From Russula earlei (lineage: Eukaryota > Basidiomycota > Agaricomycetes > Russulales > Russulaceae): 64,000 bases of DNA. Positions within the stretch are counted from its first letter, which is position 1. Each line of letters opens with the position of its first letter. Made by a program: the position numbers and the translations under genes. The notes beneath the pieces were generated by a model. The model did no database searches and was not told where the DNA came from. It saw only the letters and a program-made list of their open reading frames with translations. Below, piece by piece: positions 1 to 12,603 of this stretch. The stretch spans positions 1 to 64,000 of the forward strand of contig JAGFNK010000252.1 of NCBI GenBank assembly GCA_025769875.1. Reading direction: 5' to 3'.

Positions 1-900
1 CCAATGCATGATGACATCTCAGAACATGCACACCCCCCTTTGCAATGATGTATTCTGTCACTTATTACTCTCCTTCTTGTTATACTGATCAAATAAGAAG
101 TGGCAAAATAAGTAAACCAATAAGTGGCAAATGAACTTTAAATGACACTATTGCCAGCAATGATGATCAATTTTTTAAAAAGAGTCTGAGTGCCACTGTC
201 ACTCACTTCACTAAAGGAAACATGCAAGTCATGTGTATCAAGTCAAGGATCATGTTGGGTGTGAGAGCATTATTATATCCAGGTGACATTATAGCCTGCC
301 CCACTTACAAGGCTCTGCTGAGCTTATGTTCATGCTAAGTCTATAAGGTCATCCCTTACTAGGATTGCCTATATACAGGAAGGCAAGTCCTAGTGGGGCT
401 TTCCTTACAATCACTGATGTACTCTCAAAGTGGGATGCTAAACAAAAATGACAAAGTACCTGTTGCGCCCATTGACAGATTGGTATCCTCTGCCTTTCTA
501 GGCAGCAATTGCAATGAAAGCTAGCACTATTGAAAGGAATTCACTGAAAAGGTAGTGATATGTGAAGACACTATCAGATTGATGCTAGTCTTGCATTGTT
601 TCTGTCTAATTTTTATCTATAAGGCAAACACACGCTGCATTTTGGCCAGGCATGACAAATTTCCTTATATATGCTTATAATTAATCATAACCCCTTATTT
701 TATTTGCATCCATGTATGTACACTGTAATACAAGCCATTTGCTATTTTTTGAACTGATTTATTATTTATTGGGCTTATGGCTGAGTCAGATGGCAAAAAG
801 GCTCATTGCCTCAGATACTTGCATGGCCCGCCCACTCATGTAGGTTGCTTTCACCGATGCCCCCACTCATCTCAAGTAACATCTTCTTACCGTCCACAGC
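1..900. other. AT-rich stretch without a recognisable gene
   Basis: No open reading frame of useful length and no recognisable protein motif is present. The base composition is clearly more AT-rich than the gene blocks further right and resembles the transposon-derived DNA at the far right of the window, so it is probably decayed repeat DNA. No terminal repeats could be paired within the window, so the class is not stated. Confidence 0.5.
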
Positions 901-905
901 TCAAC

Positions 906-1017
906 ATTGCCTTGCAATGGCTGGGCAACAACTTGTAATGTCATGCCAAATAAATCCTGGTGCAGGATTCGCCTTGTATGGCTAGTCAACAACTTGCGAT
1001 GTCATGCCGAATAGATC
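906..1017 (+). repeat. Imperfect direct repeat, two units of about 51 bp
   Basis: Unit one (906-956) and unit two (967-1017) share the core CAACAACTTG followed by GATGTCATGCC or AATGTCATGCC, at a 61-bp period and with roughly 80% identity. The repeat lies about 320 bp upstream of the start codon of membrane-protein copy A. No function is visible. Confidence 0.6.
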
Positions 1018-1337
1018 ACGCCCTTCAGATTTCCCGGAAAGGCATCCCTTGCAAGCTATCCCCAGATCGCACGTCGTCCGTGATTCGTCTGCCAACCAAG
1101 GCTCCCTTACCCTTCCCTAAGCTACCTACTCTTGGCAGAGTTTTAGCACGTTTGCTGATGCCGAGGGAAGGAGAAGCAGCCTGAAAAGACAGGGTTCGCA
1201 GTGAAGGCAGACCGACTCTTGGAGACGTGATAGTCGCCCAATTTATGCCGGCATTGCCCATGACGCCGCAGCACGGGAGCACTGCCATTACCCTTGCCCT
1301 TGCCTCACGCCCTTCTCACCTCACCCTCACCACTACG

Positions 1338-2652
1338 ATGATCGTCATTCTAGCAGTACTTGCCGCTACCAGCGCATCCCCTTTTGGCCAATCCTCACCA
1401 CCTCACCTCTCTCTCCGCCAACTTCAAGCCCGGGCACCCTCCTGCGATGATCCCCGCGGATGCCGGTCGCTCTGGGACATCATATGGAGTTGTACCGTCA
1501 CGATATTGTTGTGTACCTGGGTCTCTGTACACCCCAACATTTCGAGTCCTGACGAGGGGTGGCCAAGGGTCGCAGTGCGACGCGTAGGGCTCATGCTCGC
1601 TGCCCTCTTCTTTCCGGAAGTAATGATTGGATGGGCCTTGAGACAGCGGCTGGCTGCCGCTGAACTGGCAGAGATGCACAAAGGTAAGTCCTAATAATTG
1701 AGGATTACGATCAGCAATGAACATCGGACCCAGGAGAGGGATGGACGATCACTCATGGATTCTTCGCAACTATGGGAGGATTCATGGAGTACGAAGGAAA
1801 CCAGCCTATCCGAGTGTTGTTGCCTGAACAGCTAAACTTCTACTCCCTGACGGGAAATGGCGATTTCCCCCGAATCGCGAAAGAGGAATATCGAGGACAA
1901 GAGCAAAGGGGACATCATCTCCAAATTGCTCGTCGTCCTGCAAACCAGTTGGTTTGTGACTCAATGCATCACGCGAGGGATCAAGGGCCTACCAATCACC
2001 GAATTGGAACTCATCACAGTTGCCTTTGCAGCGCTCAATTTTGTGATGTACCTCCTATGGTGGGAGAAGCCGCTGAACGTGCAACGTGGAGTGCGAGTAT
2101 ACAAGAAACGAGAGACTGACGAACCCGTGGACGACTGGGCACGTTCAAACTACTAGTTCAGTTGGGTTTTGGGGTGCACTTCGAGACGCCGCTCTTTCCG
2201 GCTTCCCAGCAGCGATTGCTCGTGGACCACGCATGCCAAATGACGAGGAATGGACCGTGGCTTCTCCGCGTCCTCTTTTGGCCACTCCAGAAGCCTGGCT
2301 ATATTTTTATGGCGAAGATGTGGAGTATGAGAAGAGGGTCGGTACGTTTTATCCAAGCCGGTGGGTCACTGGTAGGATGTCCTTTGCAACGTTCATGTTG
2401 TTCGCTGCCACGTTGACCTTCGGTGGCATTCACTGTGTTGGATGGTCATTCACTTTTACCACAGTCACAGAGCAAACCCTTTGGCGCGTCGCTTCACTCT
2501 CCATGGTCGTTGCCCCAACTCTGTATATACTACTCCTAAAGGCACACGATTATTTGGGTGATTGGCTTGTAATTTCGAGTCACATGATACTGGTGTCCGT
2601 ATATTTGCTCAGTCGCGCGGTGATTGCTCGTAATCCCTTTCCTCAGTCTTAG
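1338..2652 (+). pseudogene. Copy A of a multipass membrane-protein family, two frameshifts
   Basis: Two-exon gene homologous to the intact copy at 45339-46716. Exon 1 starts at ATG 1338 with a hydrophobic leader (MIVILAVLAATSASP), then the family segment CDDPRGCRSLWDIIWSC, a stretch with WVSVHPNI, and a second hydrophobic segment. The donor is just after HK (about 1685). Exon 2 has the family block GGFMEYEGN, then GNGDFPRIAKEE. Compared with the intact copy there is one extra base near 1887, which breaks the EEIEDKSKGD motif, and a second indel near 2137 that creates a stop directly after the ARSNY reading. The C-terminal membrane half remains readable in another frame to a stop at 2652. The family is common in Agaricomycetes but its function is unknown to me. 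Two indels could in principle be assembly errors, but decayed sister copies favour a true pseudogene. Confidence 0.8.
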
Positions 2653-5600
2653 ATTGCTAGATCCCGCAGCATACCATGTTGTACACTGGACTTCACTCAT
2701 TCCACATGTATAATCTAACCATACCTCATCATGTTCTCCAGAACATAATGACTCCCATAAAATGTTCAATCCACTAGTGCATCAGTAAAGATGGATTTTA
2801 GTTTCTGTTGGTTTCTCACCTCAGGAAACCAAAAAAAACCAGCGGAAACCGGGAAACCGGGAGACTGGGAAACCCATGTCTGGTTTCCCGGAAACAACCT
2901 GAGAGTATCTTTCATGGAAACCTAAGAAACTAACAGAAACCTGTCGAAAGTATGGAAACTGGTAGAACAATAGTATAGTAGGAAAAAAATCACTGAAAAT
3001 GGTCAGAAATAGGGTATATGTCGTTTCTACTTGTAATTGGAAGTCGATTCGAGCTGGTACAGATCTAAGCCTTGAGGGGACTCTCAGGTATACTGTACTA
3101 ATATGACCAACTCTTCAGTCACGTGTCACAAGCCCCCTCTGAAGAGAAGAGATACGGCTCAGGTCACAGGTCACAACCAGTTATAAAGACTGTGACAAAA
3201 ATCATTAAAAAATTCCCTAAATGGGAATATTCATTTATTTATTATAAAAAAGTGCCTAAATTCATTGTCTGTGTCGCTCCCATCATTCGCAACCCAAAAT
3301 TTGGAGGAATAGAGGATGTTTGCACACTTCTTATGCTTACCGTGTCCTTCTACAGCTTGACTAGCCTGAGTTGTATCAACTACCTCACCTTGAACAGACT
3401 TTACTGAAGCACACTCTGCATCTGCAGTTAAAACAAGGCCACCTTCTCCCCAGTATGTACAGCTCATCATCATCATCACAATCCATAGAGTTGGAGCATT
3501 CAAGTTGTGTATGCGCAGAAACGATGTCTGTCATGGGAACTTCGCTGTCATCACCATGAATATCAATAGCACTCTCTTCAAGGTCCTCCATTTGTTTGAG
3601 GGAAGTAAGTGTAGGGGGTGCATGGTGAGGCACACCACCTCAGGAACGTGGCAGTGTGATCTCCACCCAAAACGTTGGGTCCACTGTATAGCGTACCAGG
3701 TTGGGGCATGGGGAGTTCGTGGGGCTTGATCCGAGGGCAGGTACGGACAGGGAGGAGCTTGAGAGCAAGCAGGGATTGTGCCCGGAACATGACGCACAAG
3801 CAAGAGAGAGTGTGTGTGTGTGTGTGTTTTCTTAAAAGAGAAGCGGGAGATTTTGAGGGAGTCGAGGTGATCTTTGGCACATGAGAGGGTTAACGCAGAT
3901 GCAGAAGCTCTTGATTTGATTCCCTAAGCTACTGTACAGGATGGTAGCTACTTAAATACAAAAGTGCTACTCCAGAATCCTGATCTTCCTACTGCGAATC
4001 CACAAGCGTGAGGCAATGACGTCAGGGGCGAGACGCTATGGGCAGCGAGCCCTCACATAGCGTGTTGATGATAACATACGTGCGTCATTCATGTCCGCAT
4101 GTGGACATTTGGCGGGCGAGGATGATGCTTGAGGGATGAGTGGGCTGGAGCCGAGGCGAGGTGACGTCGACGGCGATCGACTTGAGCTGTTGTCGTAGTC
4201 TGCTGACATGGGGCGAGGACCCGCAGCAGGGATGTCATCGAGAGGCGAGTGCGTGAGAGAAGGAAAGGAAGAGGAAATGAAGGGCAAAGGGAGGGTGAAC
4301 ATGTGGTGTGGGGGGGGAGATGGTACAAGTCATGTGAGTTTCCTGGCCAGTGGGCTCACACACCTTAGAACTGTAACAAGCTTGCGAAGTGTTTTTGATG
4401 CCTCACGACTGGGATCTGGGAGGAGGGCTTGATGGACATCTATTGGGATAAAGCTGTTCAGTGCAATCATGGTTGTAGCTGCATGGTCCTCAAAGCACAC
4501 AACAATTTTTTCAACAAGGATTTAAATAATGTTCAAATCCCGACTCGCACTCAAGTTGTGTGTCAGACTGCCGTCCTGACGTTATGTCACATTTTGCCTC
4601 TCAGCCCAATCAGGCTTTGAAGAGATGTGAGATTTGTCACACGGTTTTCCCAACTTTGAAGAGTCAGTCGGTCATCGAAATCTGTCACATGTCACAAGCT
4701 ATGAAGAGTTGGTCGTATTAGTACAGTATACAGATCAGCATGGAATGCAGATATCATTGAGGCATCAGCACAATGAAGGGATTCATCATCACCATCGTTG
4801 TCTGCACATTCCAGTGCAAGGTGCCAGTGTCGCTCACTCAGACGGTCGATGTGACCATAGAAAACTTGAATTGTTTTCCTGTGTGCTTCATGATGTCTAC
4901 CAGGTTTCCCAGTTTCTGGGTTTTTGGTTTCCAGAAACTGGGAAACCAGCGGAAACCAACAAAAACCCGGGAATTTTTTTTGTGGTTTGCTGATGTGGAA
5001 AGCAGCACAACCACTTGCAATCCAGTTAGATTTATGGTGGTGATGGAACTCTAGACCAGGGCATACACATCACATGGCATCCACTATGCCTCCTCCCACA
5101 TCAACTTGTGAACGATGACGTTTTGACACAAGCGAGAATTCGTGCGAGATCATGATTCAAGGTGTTGAGATGCCAAGCGCTAGCAGAGCAGAATGAACAG
5201 TGCTAGTAACGTGTATGAAGCCTGGGGACACATTCCGGTTTGAGGGACACATGTGCGCACTGTCTTACACGCCTAGACGTCCTACATAAGAGCAGGACCA
5301 GCTGGCACAGTGCGTGGCAGAGATATAACACATAGCTTGCATTGACAAGCCCCCCACATCCTCCCCCGTCGTCGACGCGGCGCTCGTCGTTCGTGCGTTT
5401 GAAAGGGGGGTCAAAGCCATAGCTCCCAGAGCGCGGGATTTAACAAATCGGCGGCCCTTTATATGTTTTCGCATCCCCACCTCGAAAGGTTTGTTTGTGG
5501 CGCTTGAGCGAAAATCCTCAACTTCGCGCCTTTTCATCTTACTCTCGGTCCTCAACATAGATATGGTGTATGCCTCGGACACTACAGGTTGCCGCAGGCG

Positions 5601-5965
5601 CGAGCACAAAAACGCCCGCTACCGTTACGCCGAGAGCAGTTGCACCGCCACCAGCACGAGCCAAGGACCGATGAGCTACGGGTGTTGCCAGCTCGTGTCG
5701 TCAAGCGGTACGCGTCGCCCTCGACATGACGGAGAGAGAAAACTGTACTAACTAACCCTATGGTATCAATCACATTCGGAATCACACAAACGCCACGACG
5801 GACCGAATGTTTCGGCATCGGGCCCAAAAAGGGCAGGCATTTCCAACCGGCCCTACTCGGCCATGCCGTTCACACGACTTTTGGCGGCACGAGGCCGCCC
5901 GGACCATTTATTTATCATCCATCCCTATGGCCGTGTCCTTCTCACTCCTTCTCACCGCGACCACC
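2653..5965. mobile_element. Transposon remnant region between copies A and B
   Basis: No gene is recognisable. Clusters of the short motif GGAAACC and its complement lie at 2800-2960 and 4895-4985. Both clusters contain CCAGCGGAAACC, and the outer sequence TTGTTGGTTTC occurs in inverted orientation at the two sides. This is the layout of subterminal repeats of a DNA transposon. Clear terminal repeats and a target duplication could not be found, so the outer ends are probably eroded. A second, cleaner inverted-repeat element lies inside (3088-4731). From 5000 to 5965 I see nothing recognisable. Confidence 0.5.
3088..4731. mobile_element. 1.64-kb element with 30-bp terminal inverted repeats (Tc1/mariner-like or MITE)
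   Basis: Positions 3088-3117 and the complement of 4702-4731 are identical except for one base over 30 bp; each starts GTATACTGTACTAATA and continues GACCAACTCTTCA. A TA dinucleotide flanks the sequence starting CTGTACTAATA on both sides, which fits a TA target duplication of the Tc1/mariner type. The interior holds more copies of CTCTTCA and GTCACA near both ends but no transposase reading frame, so it would be non-autonomous. Superfamily assignment rests only on the TA and is weak. Confidence 0.6.
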
Positions 5966-7170
5966 ATGATTCTTGCCACTATAGCAACGACCAGCGCATC
6001 CTTTGTTGACCAATCTTCACCACCTCTCATCTCTCTCGACCATTTTCCATCCGGGGCACCCTCATGCGATGATCCTATCAGGTGCAGGTCGTCTTGGCAC
6101 ATCATAAGTAGTTGTGCGGTTACCATCCTGCTGTGCGCCTGGGTGTCTGTCCACCCCAATATCCCAAGTCCCAACGGGAAATGGACAAGGCTCACATTGC
6201 GGCGTCTTGGGCTCATCCTTGCTGCTATTTTCGTTCCAGAAGTAATGATTCTATGGGCATGGAGACAACGGAAGGCTGCCGCTGAACTAGCCGAGAAGCA
6301 TAAAGGTGAGTCCTGGGAACTGATGACGACATTCAATAATGACGATTTGGTATAGCACATGGATGGACGGTCACACATGGATTCTTCGCAATTATGGGAG
6401 GATTCATGGAGTATGAAGGAAATCAGCCGATCCGAGTGCTCTTGCCTGACGAGCTAAATTCCTATTCTCTGACGGGCAATGGCGATTTTCCGCGGATCTC
6501 GAAAGCGGAGATCGAAGACAAGAGCAAGGGAGACTTGATCTCGAAAACGTTCGTCATCCTGCAAACCGGCTGGTTTGTGACGCAATGCATCACGCGAGGA
6601 ATCCAAGGCTTGCCAATCACCGAATTTGAGCTGTTGCAACTCTTAATTTTGTGATGTATCTCCTGTGGTGGGAGAAGCCGCTGAACGTACAACGTGGGGT
6701 GCGAGTATACAAGAAGCGAGTGAGTGAGAAGCTCGTGGACGATGGGGATGTCAAAGCTACAATCTCAGTTGGACTTCGGGGTGCATTTCAAGATATCAGT
6801 GTACTTGCCTGAGCTTCTTTCCCACTGCGATTATCCATCGATCATCGACTGGCGGCTTCGACGTGCAATCATGTCTATTCCGTGTTCGTCTGTAGCCGGT
6901 GCGGAAGCCTCTATATATCTACTGGCGAAGATAAGGAGCATCATCGGAGGGTCAGCACGTTTTGTCCTGAAAAGAAAGTACGACTTTTTCCGTAATTGTT
7001 GCCCCAATTCTGTATATGCTTCTCGTACTTGGAGATCACCCCACTTTTGATAAATGGACTTATAGTTCACTTCATTTTATATCGATTGGCGCTACCTGTA
7101 CCTTCTTCGATCGCTTCCTCCCGTTACAGCCCAGTATGGTGTGCATTTCATCCCGCAGGATGTAATCCAT
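5966..7170 (+). pseudogene. Copy B of the membrane-protein family, heavily decayed
   Basis: Exon 1 runs from ATG 5966 (leader MILATIATTSAS, then CDDPIRCRSSWHI and WVSVHPNIPSP) to a GT donor after EKHK near 6305. Exon 2 carries GGFMEYEGNQPIRVLLP and GNGDFPRISKAEIEDKSKGD and stays open until about 6630. There a deletion of roughly 17 bases relative to copy A removes the segment after ITEFEL and shifts the frame. Further fragments (WWEKPLNVQRGVRVYKK, then short membrane-segment pieces around 7000-7050) follow with large deletions. The end is approximate and set by the last stretch resembling the 3' part of copy A. This is the most degraded of the four copies. Confidence 0.8.
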
Positions 7171-7593
7171 GGCTCTTCCTGTATGCAACACGGCGTAACG
7201 GCTCCATCATACTCAACTTTGAAGGCAACTACTGTGGAGAAGCGCAACTTAATCCTTGCACCTGATCATGATTCGAACCGTGCTGGACTCATTCTCGTGA
7301 GTGCCCCTGCACCAAGACAACAAGGCTTGAGTACGCGCGAGCCTGTGATCTCACACCGGCCCAGTACGAACTCGTAAGGAATTTCCCTGAATGCTGATGC
7401 ACTGCGAAAAACGGCTTAAGGACCTCAATAAGCTAGAGGCGTACCTGCAACCGAAGGAAAACCTGTGGCACATACCCATCGGAAAGTATATTTCCGACTC
7501 GGAGACATGTTTTTCAAAAATTTCCAAAATCTCCCCAATGATACGTGGTACTGTACTGGTGTAGCCTGCAGGTAGGTTTCAAAGATTTGACAT

Positions 7594-8049
7594 TCATTTT
7601 TCGCTCGCTACGGATCGAACACTAGGAAATACTCCTGACATATTACGAGGGTGGTTTTGGACCGGAGGGTGGTTTTGGACCGGGGGTGGTTTGACCGGGG
7701 GTGGGGGGAGGGAATCCCCTTTAGCTTTTCTGAATGTTTCACTAAAGGGCCATCCGTCCGGCTTTGGCTCGAACCCGCATTTGGCTGGATACCTTTGGGT
7801 GAGCAGGAGTTGAGACTCTGGGGGGGGCAATCCGGGTGGCCAAGTCTGGGACCTGGAGGGTGTCTGGGACCCGGATACGGGTGGCCTGGTCTGGGACCCG
7901 GATACGGGTGGCCTTGTCTGGGACTCGGAGGGTACGGGTGGATTATTTTTTGCACCGTCGTTGGCCTTTCGGAGGTCGTCTTGGAAAGCTGTCGTTACGT
8001 TGTTGTAATCCAAATGAACAACCTTATTCGGCGGGCTGACTTTCTTCAA
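7594..8049 (-). CDS. Proline-rich open frame with a minisatellite, uncertain gene
   Basis: A 151-codon open frame rich in proline, with a tandem repeat whose unit reads SGSQTRPPV, encoded by a roughly 27-bp minisatellite at 7850-7935. No known domain is recognised. It begins inside a larger open stretch, so the true 5' end would be in an upstream exon. A signal-peptide-like frame lies just upstream on the same strand (8134-8277), but the donor and acceptor sites I can see (GTATGC near 8198, a CAG near 8070) do not join the two in frame. It could be a broken small secreted protein gene or a chance frame created by the repeat. Confidence 0.3.
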   Translation of the reverse strand: MKKVSPPNKVVHLDYNNVTTAFQDDLRKANDGAKNNPPVPSESQTRPPVSGSQTRPPVSGSQTPSRSQTWPPGLPPPESQLLLTQRYPAKCGFEPKPDGWPFSETFRKAKGDSLPPPPVKPPPVQNHPPVQNHPRNMSGVFPSVRSVASEK

Positions 8050-8133
8050 TTTCTTGTGGGTCTCGAGTCCTGCATTTGAACTTTTTCAAGCATTCAACGA
8101 GTTTCAGGGAAGATACAGCAGGCGCCATGGTCG

Positions 8134-8277
8134 TCAGGGCGACGACGATGATAGAAAGTCAGCTTGAGGGATGTGAGAGAACTTGACAAAGTTGGCATAC
8201 CTTTCCACAGGAAGCGCAAAGGATGGAGCAACGCCAACAGTGAGACCGAGAATGGCATAAAGAGTGGTAGTGTGCAT
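8134..8277 (-). CDS. Short frame with a secretion-signal-like start, possibly a first exon
   Basis: The ATG at 8277 opens MHTTTLYAILGLTVGVAPS followed by FALPVER, which looks like a classical signal peptide with an alanine-containing cleavage region. The frame ends at a stop after about 47 codons, but a possible splice donor (GTATGC) directly after the leader suggests that a short intron could follow. No downstream exon was found that continues cleanly in frame. If real, this would be a small secreted protein of unknown role. Confidence 0.3.
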   Translation of the reverse strand: MHTTTLYAILGLTVGVAPSFALPVERYANFVKFSHIPQADFLSSSSP

Positions 8278-9556
8278 TATTATTATGACTGGGGTTATAA
8301 AACTGTTGAAGTCCGTCAAGTCAAAGTAGGGACAAGATGGGGCAGTGGAGAAAATGTAGAAGAAACACTGTTGGTAACCAGTACCAGGAATGAACTTGAA
8401 ATGAATGGGAGCACAGCTGGAGAGAACTGAATTGGCTCCGCAGGCATTGGCTTTTATCTCTTGGCAGGTCCTCGGTCATAAGGACAGGACATAGCCAATC
8501 TGTGAAAGCCCCAGGTGTTGAGACAAGATGCTCTAGTGGAGTAATCCAGCTCCGAAGGACAGGTTTCATATGGAGCACCTCAACTGCTCCAAGTACTTTG
8601 TTATTAGATCTGGTTTTGATAACTGAATATTAGCTTGTACAGTACATATCAGTTATATGCATCAGTCATCTATGATACCATCTTTCAAATGGAGCTCACA
8701 GGCGGTCGAATCGGGAAAGCTACGTTGCGGAGTCAGCAGGCACGGTCGGTTATGATCTCTTTCTTCAGCACAGCAAACAACTTGATGCGGTGTCTGGCCA
8801 GGCGGCCGACTCGGATACCGATCTTGACGGGACAAGACGAAGGTGACGGCTGATCACGGCGGTCGTACGAATTCGTACAAAGCGAGGCCTCGCTTCAGTT
8901 CGACACACATTACAAACCAGTCCAGTGGAATACGCGTTAAGTTTTCTCGCTCGCGCACTCAAGTCGGCTATCTTGTGTACATAGCGCGCGTTCTCGACTG
9001 GGGGCCGAGATCTCATCGTCTCACGGCGCGTTTGAGAGTCGGTGTGGACATTTTCCTGTCGCTTCTGGGGGAACCTCGATGCTTGAAAGACAGAAGATAA
9101 CGGTCACTGAAATCCCATGCATCACAGGCACATCAGTTGGACCACCCCGGACTGCGCATTGATCGTGTATGCAAGTGAGATTGGGAAGAACGACCACCTT
9201 CATCCATGAGCACCTGGACCCAATGTCACAAGCACCACCAGTAATACTCCACTCCACCTATGGAACGTGCCTCCCTGCCCGCGCAGGACAATACAGGAGA
9301 GCCGCAGTGCTGCGGTTTGGCCGTTGCCCAGCGGAAACGACCCCAGTCGTTCATGATGCCGTTGGCATGGCTCGGCCGCACCTCCTGTCTGTGGATATCT
9401 CGATTGTCGCAAGTCTGCCTGGTATGACCCTTGATTTGAACTGGTAGCGAATGTGCGGGAGGTGATAAATGTGTATTAACAATACAACATGAAATGCGCT
9501 CTGCAAAAGCATCAAGCCAGCAGCATACTATACTGAATACGGGAAATGATCGGTCC

Positions 9557-12461
9557 CTACGAGTACGACGCCTGCAACCGCGAGATAATCGCCAAGGCTT
9601 CAGTCCCATACTTATCGCCGTCCAAATCCTGGCGATCTGGAAGCTCATGCAGTACATTGCGAATATGGGGGCCTGTCTGTCCTTCGAGAACATTATCCAG
9701 CAGCACCCAGAGCTCGTCCGTGATATAAATTGGGCAATCGAATGAATGGGCAATACCTTGCTCAGACGCAACGGCATCGAGAAGCAGTTTTTGCGTCCCA
9801 ACGGAATGCTTGTGCTTGCTCCAGTCAGACGTGATCGCCCGAAGTGTGCCGATGTACAGCCCAGAGTGGGACTCTCGTGAAGTGGAAGGAGACGTGTACA
9901 ATAGTTGCTTGAGAGCAAGGAGGAAAAGCTCGACGGCCATGGCAAGTCCACCGCCATCACGGATGTCCTGGAGGCGCCACAACTGTCGCTGCATGATATT
10001 TTTTTGCCAGAAATGAGCCCCCTCGACGTAGAGTCCGTTCGTGCGAGCGGAGTCCCAGAAAACGCTAAATACCTTTTGGTACGAGTTGGAAAGCATGTCG
10101 AGGACCTTTCCGGGAAGGATAAATGGCCATTGAAGAGGATCGCGGAGTTCTTGAAGAGAATCGAAATTGACGCGCTCTGGATGGAGATCACGGGTTTGGA
10201 CAGTACCGGGTAAGTGCCCAGTGACCCCCCAGTTACAGTCATCGTTAATCCTCTTCTGTAGAATGGAGATCTTGGAATCAATTGATTTCAGGTTCCGTTC
10301 GACTTGGGAGTAGTCCTGTTTTGAAGACGGAGGTCCTTCGTCACCAAGAAACTTGGTCATTTTCAGGGGAACGGGGATTCCCAAGTCGTCCATGAGATTA
10401 CGGAAATCGTGTAACAAAGGCCACCACGCCACGGCGAGAATCTCGTCGATATCCTGAGCATTCTTCTCCGCCGCTTCATCATCCGTGCCATTTCCAGCCC
10501 TAAATTCTCCGAAGGATGCCACGGCTGACCTTGCATACTCCTTGAGCGTCTCGCGGCCATTCAGCACTGATCGAATCGCCATGACTGAGAGGCATGACCA
10601 ATGCATGACGAACGACTGATCCATCCCTGCCGACGACGCATTCCGTATCTTGTCGAAGCTGCCAATATCCGCCAGAGATCCCACGATATCACCAAACCAG
10701 CTGAACTCCGCACCGGCAAAGCAAATAAGTGACACTGTTGCCTCCACGCGTGCACGCTCGCGCGTACGTACTGATGTATCCCCTTCGTAAACACTGCAGT
10801 TCTTGCTTGCCTCGAAAAGGCGGGCGATATGCCTGCTGAGCTCGTACACGACGTTCCTTTCGGCGGATGTAGTAACAACGGAAAGATGTGTGTTATGTGA
10901 ATGTAGTGCCGGTACGAGTATCCCTGTATTCGTGGTAGGACGGCTCGCCGTGCATGCGCTGACCAGACGAAGAATCGATCCAAAAAGATTGGGAACGTGG
11001 AAACGCGTTGAGGGTAGTGTGACGACTGGCGTAACAGATTGGTCATTCGTGTGTGCGAGAGGTCCCACAACAAATTCGTTCGTGTCGTTGCCATTGTTCT
11101 CGTATCTAGAGAATGTGGAGACCTTCTTCCATACCTTCGCGCCCCATTCTTCATTAAAAGAACCGGGCATTGCCTTCACAAGTGCTTCTATTTCAGCATC
11201 TTCAGTCAGGTTGTCCAAAAGCCATCGAATCGATCGCGCATCTCGTGTCAAGCGCTCCTCCGTCCCTTCCATCGCAAGTTGCAGTTGCCCTTGTACCATA
11301 TTAGTGCTGACAGGTTTCCGTTTTCCATCCCGATCTTGGTATTTTCGCCAACGCAATTTCTGCATCCCATACCAGATGAAGCCAGAGAATGAATTCTGGT
11401 AAGGTGCCTGTGGATAAATCACGGATGCGAACGTATAAAAGAGGTATAGCAGTCCACAGATCCCGATGGGAATTGTCGTACTCAACCCGACTGTCGTGTT
11501 GATGTTCATTACAGAGTCCCCAAGCCCAATGAAGAAAAGGAAGAGAGAGATGTGTAGAAGACCAGGTACAGCCTCAGCGACAATCGGCATGTACCATCCT
11601 TCGGAGCCTTCATATAGGAATTGTCGGATTCGGGCACTCTTCAATGGGTCGCCATATCGTTGGAAGACGTGCATATAATCACGAACCCATTGTTGGACGA
11701 GTATCGCAAGGAGTGCCGCAGAGAGACTGAACCCTAAGGCCATGAACCAAAATGCATTCACTCGGATATCAGATGACGATGGGTTGGAAGTAGGGAAAGG
11801 AGGTGGTGGGGTGGTAGGGATAACAAGTTGAGGGGCCAAGAAAGAGACTTGACGAGAGATCTGGGAGAGCATTGCAACATTCTGTTGTAGGTAGTACACC
11901 ATCTGGTCCGATGGGCTCGGTTTCAAGGCCTGTTTGCTGTCGATCGTAAATCCGGTAAGTACAGCTGAGAATAAACCAGCCTGTGCAATCGTGAATCAGC
12001 ATTATCGAGGCCTCATAAGAATAGACAACGCATAGACGGACAAATATGAGGACACCGTCCATATCGTCCTTCAAAGTTTGGATTTGAGACTCGTCGTGGC
12101 CTTTTGCTTCTTTTCCATAAAGGGACCAGAGCGCATTGGCGCGGCTGTCAAAATCCCCTATCATGCATATCTCTCCCGTTTCTCCATTAGAATTAAGGCC
12201 ACGAGAGCCACAGTCAATCGGTGGAGGGCGGTGAACCATTTCTTATTAGCGTTGAGCCAGGTCATTCAGATCTGCTCCGTGGCGTTGGTGATACTCACCC
12301 GAGTTAGGGACGACCTCAGATATGCTTTGAGACTGGGCGGCAGACTGAGGCTCGCCCTGTCTTGGTTCTGCTTGTGATGGCTGTGTCCTGACGTCAGCTT
12401 CGTAGTTGGTAGAGACTCTTGCGTTACTTGTTGTGTTCAGACGTGTTCTCATCTCATTCAT
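9557..12461 (-). CDS. DUF6535-family membrane protein, three exons
   Basis: Joined exons 12461-12299, 12241-12042 and 11980-9557 give about 928 residues in frame. The conserved N-terminal block reads ALWSLYGKEAKGHDESQI then DDMDGVLIF, followed across a 61-bp intron by AGLFSAVLTGFTIDSKQ; this is the signature of DUF6535, a family expanded in Agaricomycetes with unknown function. Hydrophobic segments follow (FWFMALGFSLSAALLAIL before WVRDYMHVFQRYG, LLHISLFLFFIGLG, IPIGICGLLYLF), so it is probably anchored in a membrane with a long cytosolic or extracytosolic tail of about 650 residues. The start is uncertain: an ATG at 12603 opens MASPNDQGVDIEAQR and would join the main frame if one base were absent near 12496, hinting at a 1-bp frameshift or a missed exon. 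A broken paralogue lies immediately upstream. Confidence 0.8.
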
Positions 12462-12603
12462 CTCATCTCCTACCACCTCGAGAACTGTTGACACCGTTCA
12501 AGAGCGAACATGGGGCGAGAAGGGTCATACGACGCACGAGGAGTCTGTGGGATGACTCGTTGAGCTTCTATGTCCACGCCCTGATCGTTGGGTGATGCCA
12601 TCG

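Noticed and set aside
9226..10281. 351-codon minus-strand open frame
   Set aside because: It overlaps the DUF6535 coding exon in another frame and is a shadow of it.
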